64,000 nt of DNA from positions 4,464,001 through 4,528,000 of the forward strand of contig NZ_JAUSXI010000001.1 in the NCBI RefSeq assembly GCF_030815865.1. Direction: 5' to 3'. The notes under the pieces are model-generated. The model was not told the origin of the DNA. It did no database searches and worked only from the letters and a program-made list of their open reading frames with translations. Made by a program: the position numbers and the translations under genes. The stretch comes from Arthrobacter globiformis (GTDB taxonomy: Bacteria; Actinomycetota; Actinomycetes; Actinomycetales; Micrococcaceae). Shown here piece after piece: positions 1 through 8,360 of the stretch (the first letter of the stretch is position 1; each line of letters begins with the position of its first letter).

Positions 1-629
1 CCGCAATCCGCTGCCCGACCCGGAGGTCTTTGCCGAGGGGATGAGGAATGCGGGTATCAGCGACGCCGACACAGTGGTGGCCTACGACGATGCCGGCGGT
101 GTCATAGCAGCGAGGCTGGTGTGGATGCTGCGCAGCACAGGACACCAGGCAGCCCTCCTGAACGGCGGCCTTGCCGCCTACACAGGCGAGCTCGAGACTC
201 ACCAACGTGCCCGGCAACCCGGCCGCTTCACCGCCACGCCCTGGCCCTTCCAACTGCTCGCCTCCATTCAAGACACCGCCCCCGGACAGGGCAAAATCGT
301 TGTGGACGCCAGGAACCGGGACCGTTACGAGGGGCGCCAGGACCCAATCGACCCGCGTCTGGGCCACATTCCGCAGGCAATAAATCTGCCCTGCCGGGAA
401 AATCTGGACCCTTCCGGCAAACTGCTGGCCAAGGAATTGCTGCACAGCAAAGTGGCTGGCGTCGGCATCCTCTCCGCCAATGACGTCATCAGCTACTGCG
501 GCTCCCGGCGTCACCGCTTGCCACAACGTGCTGGTCCTGGAACATCTCGGCCTGGGCAAGGCGCGCCTCTTCGTCGGCGGGTGGTCCCAGTATGGGCACG
601 CCATCCAACTGCCGGTGGAAACCGCCTGA
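1..629 (+). pseudogene. Thiosulfate sulfurtransferase (rhodanese), 5' end outside window, frameshifted
   Basis: The frame enters from the left edge (codons begin at base 2), so most of the first rhodanese domain is outside. Visible are the end of that domain (WMLRSTGH, LNGGLAAY) and the second domain with DARNRDRYEG and the active-site strand VISYCGS; the catalytic Cys codon is 497-499. Immediately after it, one extra C in the run 504-506 changes the expected CGSGVTA loop to CGSRRH. Skipping that base restores GVTACHNVLVLEHLGLGKA and GGWSQYGHAIQLP, ending at the TGA at 627-629, the normal end for this family. Unskipped, the frame runs on to 691 with unrelated sequence. Two-domain rhodaneses move sulfane sulfur from thiosulfate to cyanide or thiols. 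Either a recent pseudogene or a base error; the remaining sequence shows no other decay. Confidence 0.85.
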
Positions 630-874
630 AGAAGACGGCCGGGCCGACGTCGTTCTTTCCTATATCCCCAAGCGGCACTTCGGTTCCATAATGTCCCCAT
701 AAACTTCGGGGACCCGCGCGCCGGTCAACGCTGCGAGGCGCGGCAGGGTCCCAGGTGGCCGCCCCGGCTATCGGCGATACGGGCGGCGACGCGGCACGGG
801 CACGGACGGCAAGTCTTTTCCCAGCACCGAATCAGGGGGAGCATCGCCATCAGTGCAACGAGGAGAGAACTGTC

Positions 875-1252
875 ATGCTCAAGGACATAGACGTCACCGC
901 TGTCCTTCCCGCGAAGGACGTGGGCAGGGCGAAGGATTTTTACCGGGACAAGCTCGGGCTGGAGCCCGCGGAGCCCGCGGACGACAACGTGATGTTCCAG
1001 TGCGGCAACGGGACCAAATTCATGCTGTACCAGACTGACAACGCGGGCACCGCAAAAAACACCCAGATGGGGTGGGTGACGGACGACGTCGAGCGGGACG
1101 TGCAGGAATTGCGGGGCCGCGGGGTCGTATTCGAAGAGTACGATTTCCCCGGTTTGAAGACCGAGAACGGCATTGCCACATCGGACGCAGGCAAGGCCGC
1201 CTGGTTCCTGGACAGTGAAGGCAATATTCTGAGCCTCTTCGAGCGCCCGTAG
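875..1252 (+). CDS. VOC family (glyoxalase/bleomycin-resistance fold) protein
   Basis: 125 residues. The start at 875 is chosen over in-frame GTG/ATG codons further upstream because AGGAGA at 861-866 sits 8 bases before it. The sequence is one complete VOC unit: N-terminal strand VTAVLPAKDVGRAKDFY, central KFMLYQTDNAG and C-terminal WFLDSEGNILSLFE, whose final Glu is in the position of a metal ligand in this superfamily. The family includes dioxygenases, isomerases and resistance proteins, so substrate cannot be read. It is a paralogue of the VOC protein at 56965-57372: both have a YD-P-KT stretch followed by WF-D-E-NIL. It stands alone, followed by a clear terminator. Confidence 0.88.
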   Translation: MLKDIDVTAVLPAKDVGRAKDFYRDKLGLEPAEPADDNVMFQCGNGTKFMLYQTDNAGTAKNTQMGWVTDDVERDVQELRGRGVVFEEYDFPGLKTENGIATSDAGKAAWFLDSEGNILSLFERP

Positions 1253-1279
1253 TTCCGGAGCAGGGTTAGCCGGAAAACC

Positions 1280-1316
1280 GGAAAGGGGCCGGAACCACGG
1301 TGTTCCGCCCCTTTCC
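1280..1316 (+). terminator. Stem-loop terminator after the VOC gene
   Basis: GGAAAGGGGCCGGAAC at 1280-1295 pairs with GTTCCGCCCCTTTCC at 1302-1316, about 15 pairs with a short loop, starting 28 bases after the stop codon. No T run follows, which is common for actinobacterial terminators. Confidence 0.7.
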
Positions 1317-1546
1317 GCCTATTCCGCGCACCCCCGGGCAGTGGAAGGTGTTTCAGCTGCCCCGCGACGCTCCCGCCCTCTGCGCTTGGCAGAGCAGAAG
1401 GCCCCCAATGGAGAGGATTGAAGAAACGATGAATTGATCAATTCCTCAATCACGAGTTTTGTCCACCGCCGCCAGCCCGTCAAGGACCCGAACCGTTAGT
1501 GCCCAAAACGAGACTTTTCGATGCTTCCGGGCCCGGTCGCCTGCGA

Positions 1547-1738
1547 TCAGCCGGTTCCGCGCCCCGCCACCGTCTCGCTGGAAACTTCAGCCAGGGTCAG
1601 GCTCCGCTCCCTAGCCTGGACCAGGAGCCCGGCCAGGGCGTCCTCCGAGTGCTGCCGGTCCGGGCGCTGACCGAACGCACTGCGTTGGTTGTCACGGCAC
1701 GCCTCTCCAGGGACTCCTCGAGCACTGCCATCGTCCAT
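1547..1738 (-). CDS. Hypothetical 63-residue protein coupled to the ArsR-like gene
   Basis: Not recognised. The ATG at 1738 shares one base with the stop codon of the repaired ArsR-like reading (TGATG), a normal translational-coupling arrangement, and the C-terminal half (SEDALAGLLVQARERSLTLA) reads like an amphipathic helix. The rest has no family likeness and the frame is short, so it may be chance. It is listed because the region 1317-1737 otherwise holds no gene; the only other feature there is a 14-bp perfect palindrome GAATTGATCAATTC at 1431-1444. Confidence 0.3.
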   Translation of the reverse strand: MDDGSARGVPGEACRDNQRSAFGQRPDRQHSEDALAGLLVQARERSLTLAEVSSETVAGRGTG

Positions 1739-2108
1739 CAGGATGCCCTCACCGGCAAGGCCTGGCCCCGACGCGCCATGCCGGCCAGGGGGCCCGCGTC
1801 AGCCGAGGCCCGGGCATTCAAGACCGACTCGGCAGCGGAGAGGAGGTCTGCACTCTCGGGAAAGGACAGCCAGTACTGCAGCCGCCCCCGGAGCGGCGGC
1901 CGGTCACCAGGTGCTGGGCACGCAACTGCGCGAGCTGACCGGCCAGGTGCGACGGCTTCAGCCCCGTGGCCGAACAGAGGTCCGCCACCGACGCCGGGCC
2001 CGTCGCGAGCACGGCAAGAATCCGGACCCTGGCAGGATGCGCCAGCGCCTTGAACAACTCCCCTTCAGCAGCCGCGACCCATTCCGCGGGTCCTGACGGT
2101 CCCACCAC
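1738..2108 (-). pseudogene. ArsR-family winged-helix regulator, frameshifted
   Basis: Starts with GTG at 2108. The first 75 or so residues are a typical ArsR helix-turn-helix: ELFKALAHPARVRILAVL, then VADLCSATGLKPSHLAGQLA (recognition helix) and LRAQHLVTGRRSGG. At the wing the literal frame runs into CSTGCPFPRVQ and stops at 1818. One base lost from the C5 run at 1885-1889 explains this: restoring it gives RLQYWLSFPESADLLSAAES and continues to a TGA at 1738-1740. Metal-binding Cys pairs of classic ArsR/SmtB proteins are not seen. Like the sulfurtransferase, it is broken only at a C homopolymer, so sequencing error is as likely as decay. Confidence 0.7.
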
Positions 2109-2440
2109 CGCTGCTCCTATCTGCTTTTAACCGTATTATCGTCCAGAACACCTCGAGGAGCTTTGGTTATTGTGTTCCCAGGACTCCGGTTTCAGCATCA
2201 AATCGTTGCTATTCAGAAGCCTCCACCCCTCGCGGCGCGCGCCCTTCGCTGAAACAATTAGTGTTACTACTTTCGACGCCGCAGTCTGCGAGCCCGGACG
2301 GCGCTCCGCGGACCCGCGGACCCAGGAAAGGAACGAACGCGCATGCCAGTCTCAAGAATCACTCTTGCCCGGCCCGGCGTCTTTCCCCTGAGCCGGTCTG
2401 GCCCCCGCGGGCCATCCGGCCACGTCTTGGCCAGGCCCTG
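2109..2440. other. Divergent intergenic region between ArsR-like and GAF-ANTAR genes
   Basis: About 330 bases without a gene, carrying the promoters of both flanking genes. A relatively AT-rich stretch lies at 2120-2150 and another at 2250-2275. The second holds TAGT-GTT-ACTA at 2259-2269, which uses the same half sites as the TAGTAA-N6-TTACTA palindromes elsewhere in the window but with different spacing. No small gene with a ribosome binding site is visible. Confidence 0.4.
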
Positions 2441-3154
2441 ATGCCAGCCAACCTGCCCCTCGCGGACGAACTGGCTGCCCTTACCGTCCGGATCGCCGAC
2501 CTGTTGCTGACCCATGAGACCGTCGACGAAGCAGTTTCGGCGCTGGCCCAGGCCCTCAAGGAAAGCGTTCCCGGCGCCTTGGGGGCAGGCGCCAGCCTGA
2601 TGGATACGCGCGGCCGGCGCACCAGCACCGCCGCCACCGATCCCACCATCCTGCAGGCAGACCAGCTCCAATACGACCTCAGGCAGGGACCGTGCCTGAC
2701 TGCGTGGGCCCAGCAGGCGACCGTGAAGATGACGGACAGCCGCACCGACCACCGCTGGCCCGCCTGGACGCGGGCCATCACCGACCTGCCGCTACGCTCG
2801 GTGATCAGCACGCCGCTGTCCACTCCCCACGGCGCCATCGGTGCGCTGAAGGTTTACTCCTCCATTCCCGACGGCTTCGATTCCAAGGCCATCCGCTTGA
2901 TCGAACTGCTGGCACGCCCTGCCGCCCTGATGCTTGCGAACGCCCAGGCGCGCGATGCTGCAGAGCGCCTCAGCGACGGGCTCATCGGAGCGCTTGGCGC
3001 CCGCGACGCCATCGGAACGGCAACCGGGATCATCATGGAGCGCCTCCACGTCAGCCACGACCAGGCGCTCGCCACCCTTATCAGTGCCTGCCGCCGGCGC
3101 GAGGTACCGCTGCACGAGCTCTCCCGGGACATCATCGACGGCGGCGAGCTGTAA
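2441..3154 (+). CDS. GAF and ANTAR domain protein (predicted RNA-binding antiterminator)
   Basis: 237 residues from the ATG at 2441; the frame is open further upstream (to 2261) but that part is unlike the family. Residues about 20-165 are a GAF domain with the GPCLTAW motif (83-89) typical of actinobacterial GAF-ANTAR proteins; residues about 180-232 are an ANTAR domain with the AIGTATGIIMERL core. ANTAR proteins bind paired RNA hairpins in leader transcripts and prevent termination, here presumably in response to a GAF ligand or redox signal. It is the closest paralogue of the protein at 12309-13061 (shared TSTA-T and QLQYDL stretches). No Shine-Dalgarno is obvious, so the start is uncertain. 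Confidence 0.88.
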   Translation: MPANLPLADELAALTVRIADLLLTHETVDEAVSALAQALKESVPGALGAGASLMDTRGRRTSTAATDPTILQADQLQYDLRQGPCLTAWAQQATVKMTDSRTDHRWPAWTRAITDLPLRSVISTPLSTPHGAIGALKVYSSIPDGFDSKAIRLIELLARPAALMLANAQARDAAERLSDGLIGALGARDAIGTATGIIMERLHVSHDQALATLISACRRREVPLHELSRDIIDGGEL

Positions 3155-3200
3155 CTGGCCGTCATAAAACCGCCACCACAGACGCCGCAACCGCCTGCAC

Positions 3201-3233
3201 ATAAGGGACGGCCGACGTCGGCCATTCCCTTAT
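3201..3233 (+). terminator. Stem-loop terminator after GAF-ANTAR gene
   Basis: ATAAGGGACGGCCGAC at 3201-3216 pairs with GTCGGCCATTCCCTTAT at 3217-3233. The central GGCCGACGTCGGCC is perfectly self-complementary. It begins 47 bases after the stop. Confidence 0.6.
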
Positions 3234-3377
3234 CCCGCACCTCCGGGGCTGACTCAATCCGGCAGGCCTACAGCAATCGCCTCCCCCGCGCAACTTTGGC
3301 GCGCGGGGCAGTTCCAAGGAAAATAGCGAGTCAGCACACAATGCACCGCCACGTTAACTTCAGGAGACACAGAACCC

Positions 3378-3533
3378 ATGACTAACACCATTGCCCCGAG
3401 TGCCGGCCTGATCGCCGCCCCGAACGCAGCCATGGCCGCTTTGGACGAGATGGACCTTACGCCGCAGGGGCTGTCTGACGCGCCGGCAAATGAGCTGGAT
3501 GCAGACACCCTCGTACACCCCGGCGCCAGCTAG
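3378..3533 (+). CDS. Small hypothetical protein, 51 residues
   Basis: Not recognised. An ATG at 3378 follows AGGAG at 3362-3366, and the frame stays open for 51 codons with G/C mostly in third positions. The protein is Ala-rich at first (IAPSAGLIAAPNAAMAALDE) and acidic later (ANELDADTLVHPG), with no membrane segment, Cys or signal peptide. It lies between a terminator and the convergent selO gene and would be a single-gene transcript. It is short enough to be missed by length-filtered gene calling. Confidence 0.5.
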   Translation: MTNTIAPSAGLIAAPNAAMAALDEMDLTPQGLSDAPANELDADTLVHPGAS

Positions 3534-3563
3534 GCTGCCCCAGCTTCAGTCGAGCAGCGGACG

Positions 3564-5027
3564 TCAGGTTCCGCAGAAGGTCCGGTAGGGACCAAAGGTT
3601 TCCGGCGCGGCCTCCGCATAACGTTCGACGCCGGGACGCTCGTGGTAGGGGTCTGTCACCGCTTCGAGCAGCCGCCGGAGCGGCCCGACGTCACCGTCGG
3701 TCGCAGCGTCGAGTGCTTCCTCTACGAGGTGGTTGCGGGGCACATACACCGGATTGACCCGGTCCATCTTGTCGGCGTCCGGCTGCAGGGCCCGCCAGCG
3801 TTCGGCCCAGGCAGGGAAAGCGTCCGGCTCAGGGAACAGGGTGCGGATCGGCTCGCCCTGGCCGCGGGCTGCGGTTCCAAGACGCCGGAAGAACGATGTG
3901 TAGTCGACGCGCCCCTCCTGCAGCAGCCCGAGCAGTTCGTCAATCAGGGGCGAAGCCACGTCGTCAGCGATGTTGCTGTCCAGTCCGAGCTTCGCCTTCA
4001 TGCCGGCCAGCCAGGCTGCGCTGTACTGCCCGCGGAAGGCCCCCAGCGACTCCTGTGCCAGCGCGACCGCCCGCTCCTCGTCGTCGTCGAACAGCGGAAG
4101 GAGCGCCTCCGCCAGGCGGGTCAGATTCCACTCCGCCACCACCGGCTGATTCGCGTAGGCGTAGCGTCCGTTCTCGTCGATCGAACTGTAGACGGTGGCG
4201 GGGTCGAACGCGTCCATGAAGGCGCACGGACCGTAGTCAATGGTCTCCCCCGAGATAGCCATGTTGTCCGTGTTCATCACGCCGTGAATGAAGCCCACCA
4301 GCATCCACTTAGCCACCAGCGAAGCCTGCGCAGAGATCACTGCCGCGAACAGGGCAAGATACGGATTGTCCGCCTCCGCGGCATCGGGATAGTGCCGGAC
4401 GATCGCATGGTCGGCAAGGCGGCGCAGGAGTCCGATGTCACCGGCGACCCGGGCATACTGGAAACTGCCTACGCGCAGATGACTGCTCGCGATGCGCGTA
4501 AGTACCGCTCCGGGCAGCGCTGTTTCCCGCTGGACGGAACGCGCAGTGGCCACCACGGCGAGGGACCGGGTAGTGGGAATGCCCAGGGCGTGCATCGCCT
4601 CACTGACGACATATTCACGCAGCATCGGCCCCACGACCGCGAAGCCGTCGCCACCCCGTGCGAAGGGTGTGCGGCCGGAGCCTTTCAGGTGAATGTCGCG
4701 GAGGCGGCCGCCGACGTCGGCTATCTCACCGAGCAGCAGCGCACGACCGTCACCCAGCCTCGGGGCAAACCAGCCAAACTGGTGGCCGGAGTATGCCTGC
4801 GCAACTGGAGTGGCGCCGTCGGGCACCTCATTGCCGATCAGCAGAGGAAGACCCTCCGGGCCCCGCAGGAAGTCCGGGTCAATGCCCAACTCGGCGGCCA
4901 GCGGCTCGTTCAGCACGAGCAGCCGGGGGTCGGGGACCTCCTCCGCCTTCCAGGGAATGGCCATTTCGGCAAGTTCGGTGGCGAAGCGACTTTCAAGGGT
5001 GACTGTTGATGCGGCTGCGGCGCTCAT
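3564..5027 (-). CDS. selO: SelO-type protein adenylyltransferase (YdiU/UPF0061)
   Basis: 487 residues, full length for bacterial SelO. The pseudokinase fold is recognisable throughout: [19 protein letters not shown] near residue 80, [18 protein letters not shown] near 115 and [20 protein letters not shown] near 245, the last supplying catalytic Asn/Asp residues. The protein ends FCGT, placing a Cys third from the end, the position of selenocysteine in human SELENOO. SelO proteins transfer AMP from ATP to protein hydroxyls and are tied to redox homeostasis. ATG at 5027; the binding site is weak. It is monocistronic, convergent with the 51-residue gene. Confidence 0.95.
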   Translation of the reverse strand: MSAAAASTVTLESRFATELAEMAIPWKAEEVPDPRLLVLNEPLAAELGIDPDFLRGPEGLPLLIGNEVPDGATPVAQAYSGHQFGWFAPRLGDGRALLLGEIADVGGRLRDIHLKGSGRTPFARGGDGFAVVGPMLREYVVSEAMHALGIPTTRSLAVVATARSVQRETALPGAVLTRIASSHLRVGSFQYARVAGDIGLLRRLADHAIVRHYPDAAEADNPYLALFAAVISAQASLVAKWMLVGFIHGVMNTDNMAISGETIDYGPCAFMDAFDPATVYSSIDENGRYAYANQPVVAEWNLTRLAEALLPLFDDDEERAVALAQESLGAFRGQYSAAWLAGMKAKLGLDSNIADDVASPLIDELLGLLQEGRVDYTSFFRRLGTAARGQGEPIRTLFPEPDAFPAWAERWRALQPDADKMDRVNPVYVPRNHLVEEALDAATDGDVGPLRRLLEAVTDPYHERPGVERYAEAAPETFGPYRTFCGT

Positions 5028-5093
5028 CTTTCAAGGATAAAGCTATGCCGAAAAGACGTCACCGTTGTGCATGCCGGACTCCTTGCGGACAGC

Positions 5094-5840
5094 TTATTCA
5101 TCAAAATACGTGGACAGAGCAGAATCGCCACCCACCGAGGCAGCAACTGACGCCGCGACGTCACGGAGTTTCAGGTTCCTCAAGCTGGAGGCAGTCTTCA
5201 GGACCCGCAGGGCAGCCTCCTGGCTGCACCTGTTCTGCGCCATGATGATTCCGGTGGCGATGTCGATTGAAGTGCGCGACTGCATTGCGGCGGCCAGGTC
5301 GTTCCGCGCCTCGGTCAGCCGAGCCATCCGCAGGGCAAGCCGGAGGCTTTTGGATGCCTGTGCCGCGAATTCCTCCGCGCCACTGATGTCTTCGCCGGTG
5401 AACCCATGGGGCCGCGGCGAAAAGAGATTGAGCGCCGCGCGGGTTTCGGCCTCCAGTCCCAGCGGCACCGCGAGGATCGAGCCCACGCCGCGCCCAGCGA
5501 CGGCCGACATATATGCCGGCCAACGGGGCTCAGACGCCACGTCCGGGACATGAACGATGCACATCTCGGCCATGGCGGCCAGGCAGGGACCTTCGCCAAA
5601 CTCCAGCTGGACTTCATCCAGCATTCTGGCCTGGGCATCGCTACTGGCTACCGTGGCCGCTTTCTTCCTCCGCAGCACCGTGAAGGCGCACCGCACCTTT
5701 ATGTGGGGAGCGGAGAAGAATGCCCCGGAATATTCAGCCAGCTCCTGGAGGAACTCGCCAACGTCAACGCTCTCCAGCACCAGTTCCTGGAGCCGTCCTG
5801 CGACGTCCTCACGGTCCCACGCCCGGGCTTCAACGCCCAT
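5094..5840 (-). CDS. GAF and ANTAR domain protein
   Basis: 248 residues from the ATG at 5840, preceded by GAGG 7 bases away. GAF domain about residues 35-165 with the FGEGPCLAAM motif (GPCL 84-87) and C-terminal ANTAR about 180-235 with SIDIATGIIMAQ. It groups with the protein at 11447 rather than with those at 2441 and 12309: both start with a LQ-L-LES segment and have SSDxA before GPCL. Expected role is ligand-controlled antitermination by RNA binding. The gene lies downstream of a GlsB-type gene on the same strand with a 177-base gap, so probably has its own promoter. Confidence 0.9.
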   Translation of the reverse strand: MGVEARAWDREDVAGRLQELVLESVDVGEFLQELAEYSGAFFSAPHIKVRCAFTVLRRKKAATVASSDAQARMLDEVQLEFGEGPCLAAMAEMCIVHVPDVASEPRWPAYMSAVAGRGVGSILAVPLGLEAETRAALNLFSPRPHGFTGEDISGAEEFAAQASKSLRLALRMARLTEARNDLAAAMQSRTSIDIATGIIMAQNRCSQEAALRVLKTASSLRNLKLRDVAASVAASVGGDSALSTYFDE

Positions 5841-6017
5841 AACAGCCTCGTTTCAACAGGCGGCGCCGCCCGGCATAGAAACCGAAACCGCCGCTTCCAA
5901 GAAGGACGGCACTTCCCAACATTTACTGCCAGATTACCTCTCCTAGAGACGTCCAAAGCGCTGCGGGGAGGACAAATCGTCAGGCCGCAATTCGCGCCAT
6001 TACTTGCCCGCCAGCCA

Positions 6018-6287
6018 TCAGAAACGCCGGGTCGGTGCCCTCCTGCGGCCTGCCAGCGTCTCTGCGACACCGATCAGGGCGACAGCGGCGATGACGGCAA
6101 CGATGAACCCGAGGAAGTTCAGTTCGAAGATGTCGCCGGTGCCGAGGAGGCTGGCCACAACTCCACCAATGACGGACCCGGCTAGGCCCAGGAGCAGCGT
6201 GGCGACGATTCCCAAGTTCTGCCGCCCGGGCTTGATGAGGCGGGCAAGGGCTCCGATAACGAGCCCGGCGATGATGAATCCAATCAT
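6018..6287 (-). CDS. GlsB/YeaQ/YmgE family small membrane protein
   Basis: 89 residues. The start is put at the ATG at 6287 (MIGFIIAGLVIGALARL) because a purine-rich GAAAGG lies 9 bases before it; an in-frame start 8 codons upstream would place that site inside the gene. The protein is a small glycine-rich membrane protein with three hydrophobic segments (GFIIAGLVIGALA, VATLLLGLAGSVIGG, FIVAVIAAVALIGV) and the GRQNLG loop, matching the transglycosylase-associated (GlsB) family seen in general stress regulons. It is divergent from the stress operon at 6425, sharing a promoter region with two TTACTA-type palindromes. Confidence 0.9.
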   Translation of the reverse strand: MIGFIIAGLVIGALARLIKPGRQNLGIVATLLLGLAGSVIGGVVASLLGTGDIFELNFLGFIVAVIAAVALIGVAETLAGRRRAPTRRF

Positions 6288-6331
6288 GATCAACAGCCTT
6301 TCTGCTGGCATCCAACAATTTTCAATTGATG

Positions 6332-6349
6332 TAGGAAGTGTACTTACTA
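6332..6349 (+). promoter_or_regulatory. Putative operator, TAGGAA-N6-TTACTA
   Basis: TAGGAA GTGTAC TTACTA, one mismatch from the perfect palindrome TAGTAA-N6-TTACTA found at 37884. It lies 23 bases (about two helical turns) upstream of a second copy, between the divergent GlsB-like gene and the stress operon, so could control either or both. Confidence 0.5.
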
Positions 6350-6354
6350 TTAGA

Positions 6355-6372
6355 TGGTAACCATGCTTACTA
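6355..6372 (+). promoter_or_regulatory. Putative operator, TGGTAA-N6-TTACTA
   Basis: TGGTAA CCATGC TTACTA, 53 bases before the ATG of the stress operon. The block AACCATGCTTACTATTG is almost the same as AATCATGCTTACTATAT at 31545 and AATCCTGCTTACTATTG at 37888, so spacer bases are conserved as well as half sites. Confidence 0.6.
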
Positions 6373-6424
6373 TTGCTGAGTGCTGGTTCATCAGCAGCAG
6401 CTAACCCTCAAAGGAAAGAGAGCA

Positions 6425-7288
6425 ATGATGACCGAGAACCCATACGGCACCGGACCGGGCACGACAGGATTGGGCACCACCGGCGCCGACATCACCGGAG
6501 CAGGCAGCACTGACGCAGACATCACCGGCGTCGGCACCCCGGGCTACACGGGCACCACCGGTTACCAGGACGAGCCCTCCTCGAAGAAGGACGTGGCGAA
6601 GGACGAGGCCGCGAATGTTGCGGGCCAGGCTGCCGGCGCTGCCCAGAACGTGGCCGGGACGGCCGCGTCCGAGGCCAAGAACGTCGCCTACGAGGCGAAG
6701 AACAGCGCCAAGGATCTGCTGCATCAGGCAAAATCGGATCTCACCAGCCAGGCCGGCACGCAGCAGACCAAGGCCGCCGAAGGCATCCGCACCATCTCCT
6801 CGCAGCTGCGCACCATGGCCGACGCGCCGGACCAGCAGGGTGTGGCCTCGGACCTGATCCGGCAGGCCGCCGACCGTTCCGAGTCGGTCGCGTCCTGGCT
6901 GGACAACCGGGACCCGGGCTCGCTGCTGGACGAGGTCAAGTCCTTTGCCCGCCAGCGCCCCGGCACCTTCCTGCTCCTCGCGGCAGGCGCGGGCATGCTT
7001 GCCGGTCGCCTGGGCCGCAGCCTGCAGGCCGGCGCCCCCGAAACCGGACCCGCGGCCGGCGCCGGATACGCAGGCACCGTGCCGCAGTACCCCGCCCAGC
7101 CACCGGTCACTGAAAGCAGCCTCACCGCGGCACCGCTTTATGACGCACCGCAGGCAACCCCCACCACCTATGCAGAAACCGTGTATGGCGAGCCAGCCCG
7201 GCCGGGCTTTGACGCGCCGGGCTCTGCAGGGGTTCCGCTGCGCGATCCCGAGGACCCGTACGTTGAGGGTGGGGGTCGTCCCCTGTGA
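6425..7288 (+). CDS. Ala/Thr/Gly-rich stress-type protein with one membrane segment
   Basis: 287 residues from the ATG at 6425 (a second ATG follows directly); AAGGAAAGAG at 6411-6420 is the binding site. Residues 1-45 are Gly/Thr repeats (GTTG, ADITGAG). Residues about 55-125 are Ala/Lys-rich heptads (VAGQAAGAAQ, ASEAKNVAYEAKNSAKD) like late-embryogenesis-abundant and apolipoprotein-type helices. About 125-180 hold DQQGVASDLIRQAADR, then a hydrophobic FLLLAAGAGMLAGRLG (about 190-205) and a Pro-rich tail. This order is typical of the first gene of actinobacterial holin-X/DUF3618 operons. The stop overlaps the next start (GTGA). Function unknown; probably envelope-associated desiccation or osmotic protection (inference). 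Confidence 0.85.
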   Translation: MMTENPYGTGPGTTGLGTTGADITGAGSTDADITGVGTPGYTGTTGYQDEPSSKKDVAKDEAANVAGQAAGAAQNVAGTAASEAKNVAYEAKNSAKDLLHQAKSDLTSQAGTQQTKAAEGIRTISSQLRTMADAPDQQGVASDLIRQAADRSESVASWLDNRDPGSLLDEVKSFARQRPGTFLLLAAGAGMLAGRLGRSLQAGAPETGPAAGAGYAGTVPQYPAQPPVTESSLTAAPLYDAPQATPTTYAETVYGEPARPGFDAPGSAGVPLRDPEDPYVEGGGRPL

Positions 7289-7716
7289 GCAGCCAGATAC
7301 CCGATACACCTCCCACCCAAGCCCACGCCAAGGCCGACACCACCTCCCTCGGTGACCTCCTCGGTGAGGTCACCCGGGACCTGTCCACCCTGATCCGGCA
7401 GGAAATCGAACTCGCCAAGGCCGAACTCAAACAGTCCGGCACCCGTGCGGGCAAGGGCGGCGGCATGCTCGCCGGCGCCGGCGTCGCCGGGCACTTCGTG
7501 CTCCTGTTCCTCTCCATCGCCCTCTGGTACGCCCTCGGCGAGCTGGTGGGCCTGGGCTGGTCCGCCGTCGTCGTCGCCGTCATCTGGGGCATCATCGCCG
7601 CGATCCTCGCCTCCATCGGACGCAAGGAACTCAAAGCCATCAAAGGCATGCCCCAGACCATGGAGACAGCCAAGGAAATCCCGCCCACCCTCAAACCGAA
7701 CGGAGACCACCGATGA
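7285..7716 (+). CDS. Holin-X-like (actinobacterial superfamily III) membrane protein
   Basis: 143 residues from the GTG at 7285, which overlaps the previous stop by four bases. N-terminus SLGDLLGEVTRDLSTLIRQE and IELAKAELKQSG is the amphipathic signature of the family; two membrane helices follow (GVAGHFVLLFLSIALWYAL and AVVVAVIWGIIAAILASIG) in a hairpin. Although databases call this domain a holin, these proteins occur in chromosomal stress operons with DUF3618 genes, as here, and nothing nearby is phage-like. The last codons overlap the ATG of the next gene (ATGA). Confidence 0.9.
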   Translation: MSSQIPDTPPTQAHAKADTTSLGDLLGEVTRDLSTLIRQEIELAKAELKQSGTRAGKGGGMLAGAGVAGHFVLLFLSIALWYALGELVGLGWSAVVVAVIWGIIAAILASIGRKELKAIKGMPQTMETAKEIPPTLKPNGDHR

Positions 7717-8354
7717 GTGAGAACCCGGACGCCATCCGCGCCGACATCGAAGCAACCCGCACCCGCCTCGGCACCAACGTGGACGCCGTCGCCGACAAGG
7801 TCACCCCCTCCAACATCGTCCACCGCCAAACGGACAAGGTGAAGGACGCCGTCTTCGGAGTAAAGGAGAAAGTCATGGGCACCGCCGAACACGCCACCCA
7901 CAGCACCTCCGGCAGCCTCCACCACGCCGCACACAGCACCAGCGGCGGGGTCCATCAGGCCACCGACGCCGCCGGGAACGCCATCAGCACCGCCGGCGAA
8001 GCAATCGCCGACGCACCCCACCAGGTCGCCGCGAAAACCCAGGGCAACCCCCTCGCCGCCGGGCTGATCGCCTTCGGCGCCGGGCTGCTGGCCTCCTCGC
8101 TGATCCCGCCCAGCCAGAAGGAACGCGAAGCCGCCGACGCCCTCAAGACCGCGGCCGAACCGATGACCAGCCAGCTGACCGAAGCGGCCAAGGACATGGC
8201 CGAAGGCTGGAAGGAACCCGCCCAGGACGCCATGGAAAACGTCAAGGCCACCGCCACCGACGCCGCCCAGCACGTCAAGGAAGAAGGCCAGACCGCCGCC
8301 TCCGACGTCAAAGCAACCGCCACCGACGCCAGGGACCACGTCCAGAACACGTGA
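7713..8354 (+). CDS. DUF3618 domain protein
   Basis: 213 residues. The N-terminal PDAIRADIEATRTRLGTNVDA and ADKVTPSNIV are the DUF3618 signature. A His/Ser/Thr/Ala-rich middle with imperfect repeats (HATHSTSGSLHHAAHSTSGG) leads to NPLAAGLIAFGAGLLASSLI (about 110-130), a likely membrane segment, then Lys/Glu/Ala helical repeats (VKATATDAAQHVKEEGQ, VKATATDARDHVQ). Overlap with the previous gene (ATGA) puts it in one operon with the two genes upstream and the MarR gene six bases downstream. Probably a membrane-tethered structural stress protein; no enzymatic motif. Confidence 0.9.
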   Translation: MSENPDAIRADIEATRTRLGTNVDAVADKVTPSNIVHRQTDKVKDAVFGVKEKVMGTAEHATHSTSGSLHHAAHSTSGGVHQATDAAGNAISTAGEAIADAPHQVAAKTQGNPLAAGLIAFGAGLLASSLIPPSQKEREAADALKTAAEPMTSQLTEAAKDMAEGWKEPAQDAMENVKATATDAAQHVKEEGQTAASDVKATATDARDHVQNT

Positions 8355-8360
8355 GCCGGC

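Noticed and set aside
693..713. Terminator after the sulfurtransferase
   Set aside because: GTCCCC/GGGGAC stem of six pairs without T run; too weak to call.
1431..1444. Operator at perfect palindrome GAATTGATCAATTC
   Set aside because: Only 14 bases, no gene start close by on either strand, and no second copy seen; could be chance.
2259..2269. Further member of the TAGTAA-N6-TTACTA operator set
   Set aside because: TAGT-GTT-ACTA has the half sites but the wrong spacing; kept only as a note in the intergenic entry.
7285..7716. Phage holin and hence a prophage remnant
   Set aside because: The holin-X domain is common in chromosomal stress operons with DUF3618; no lysin, structural or integrase gene is near.
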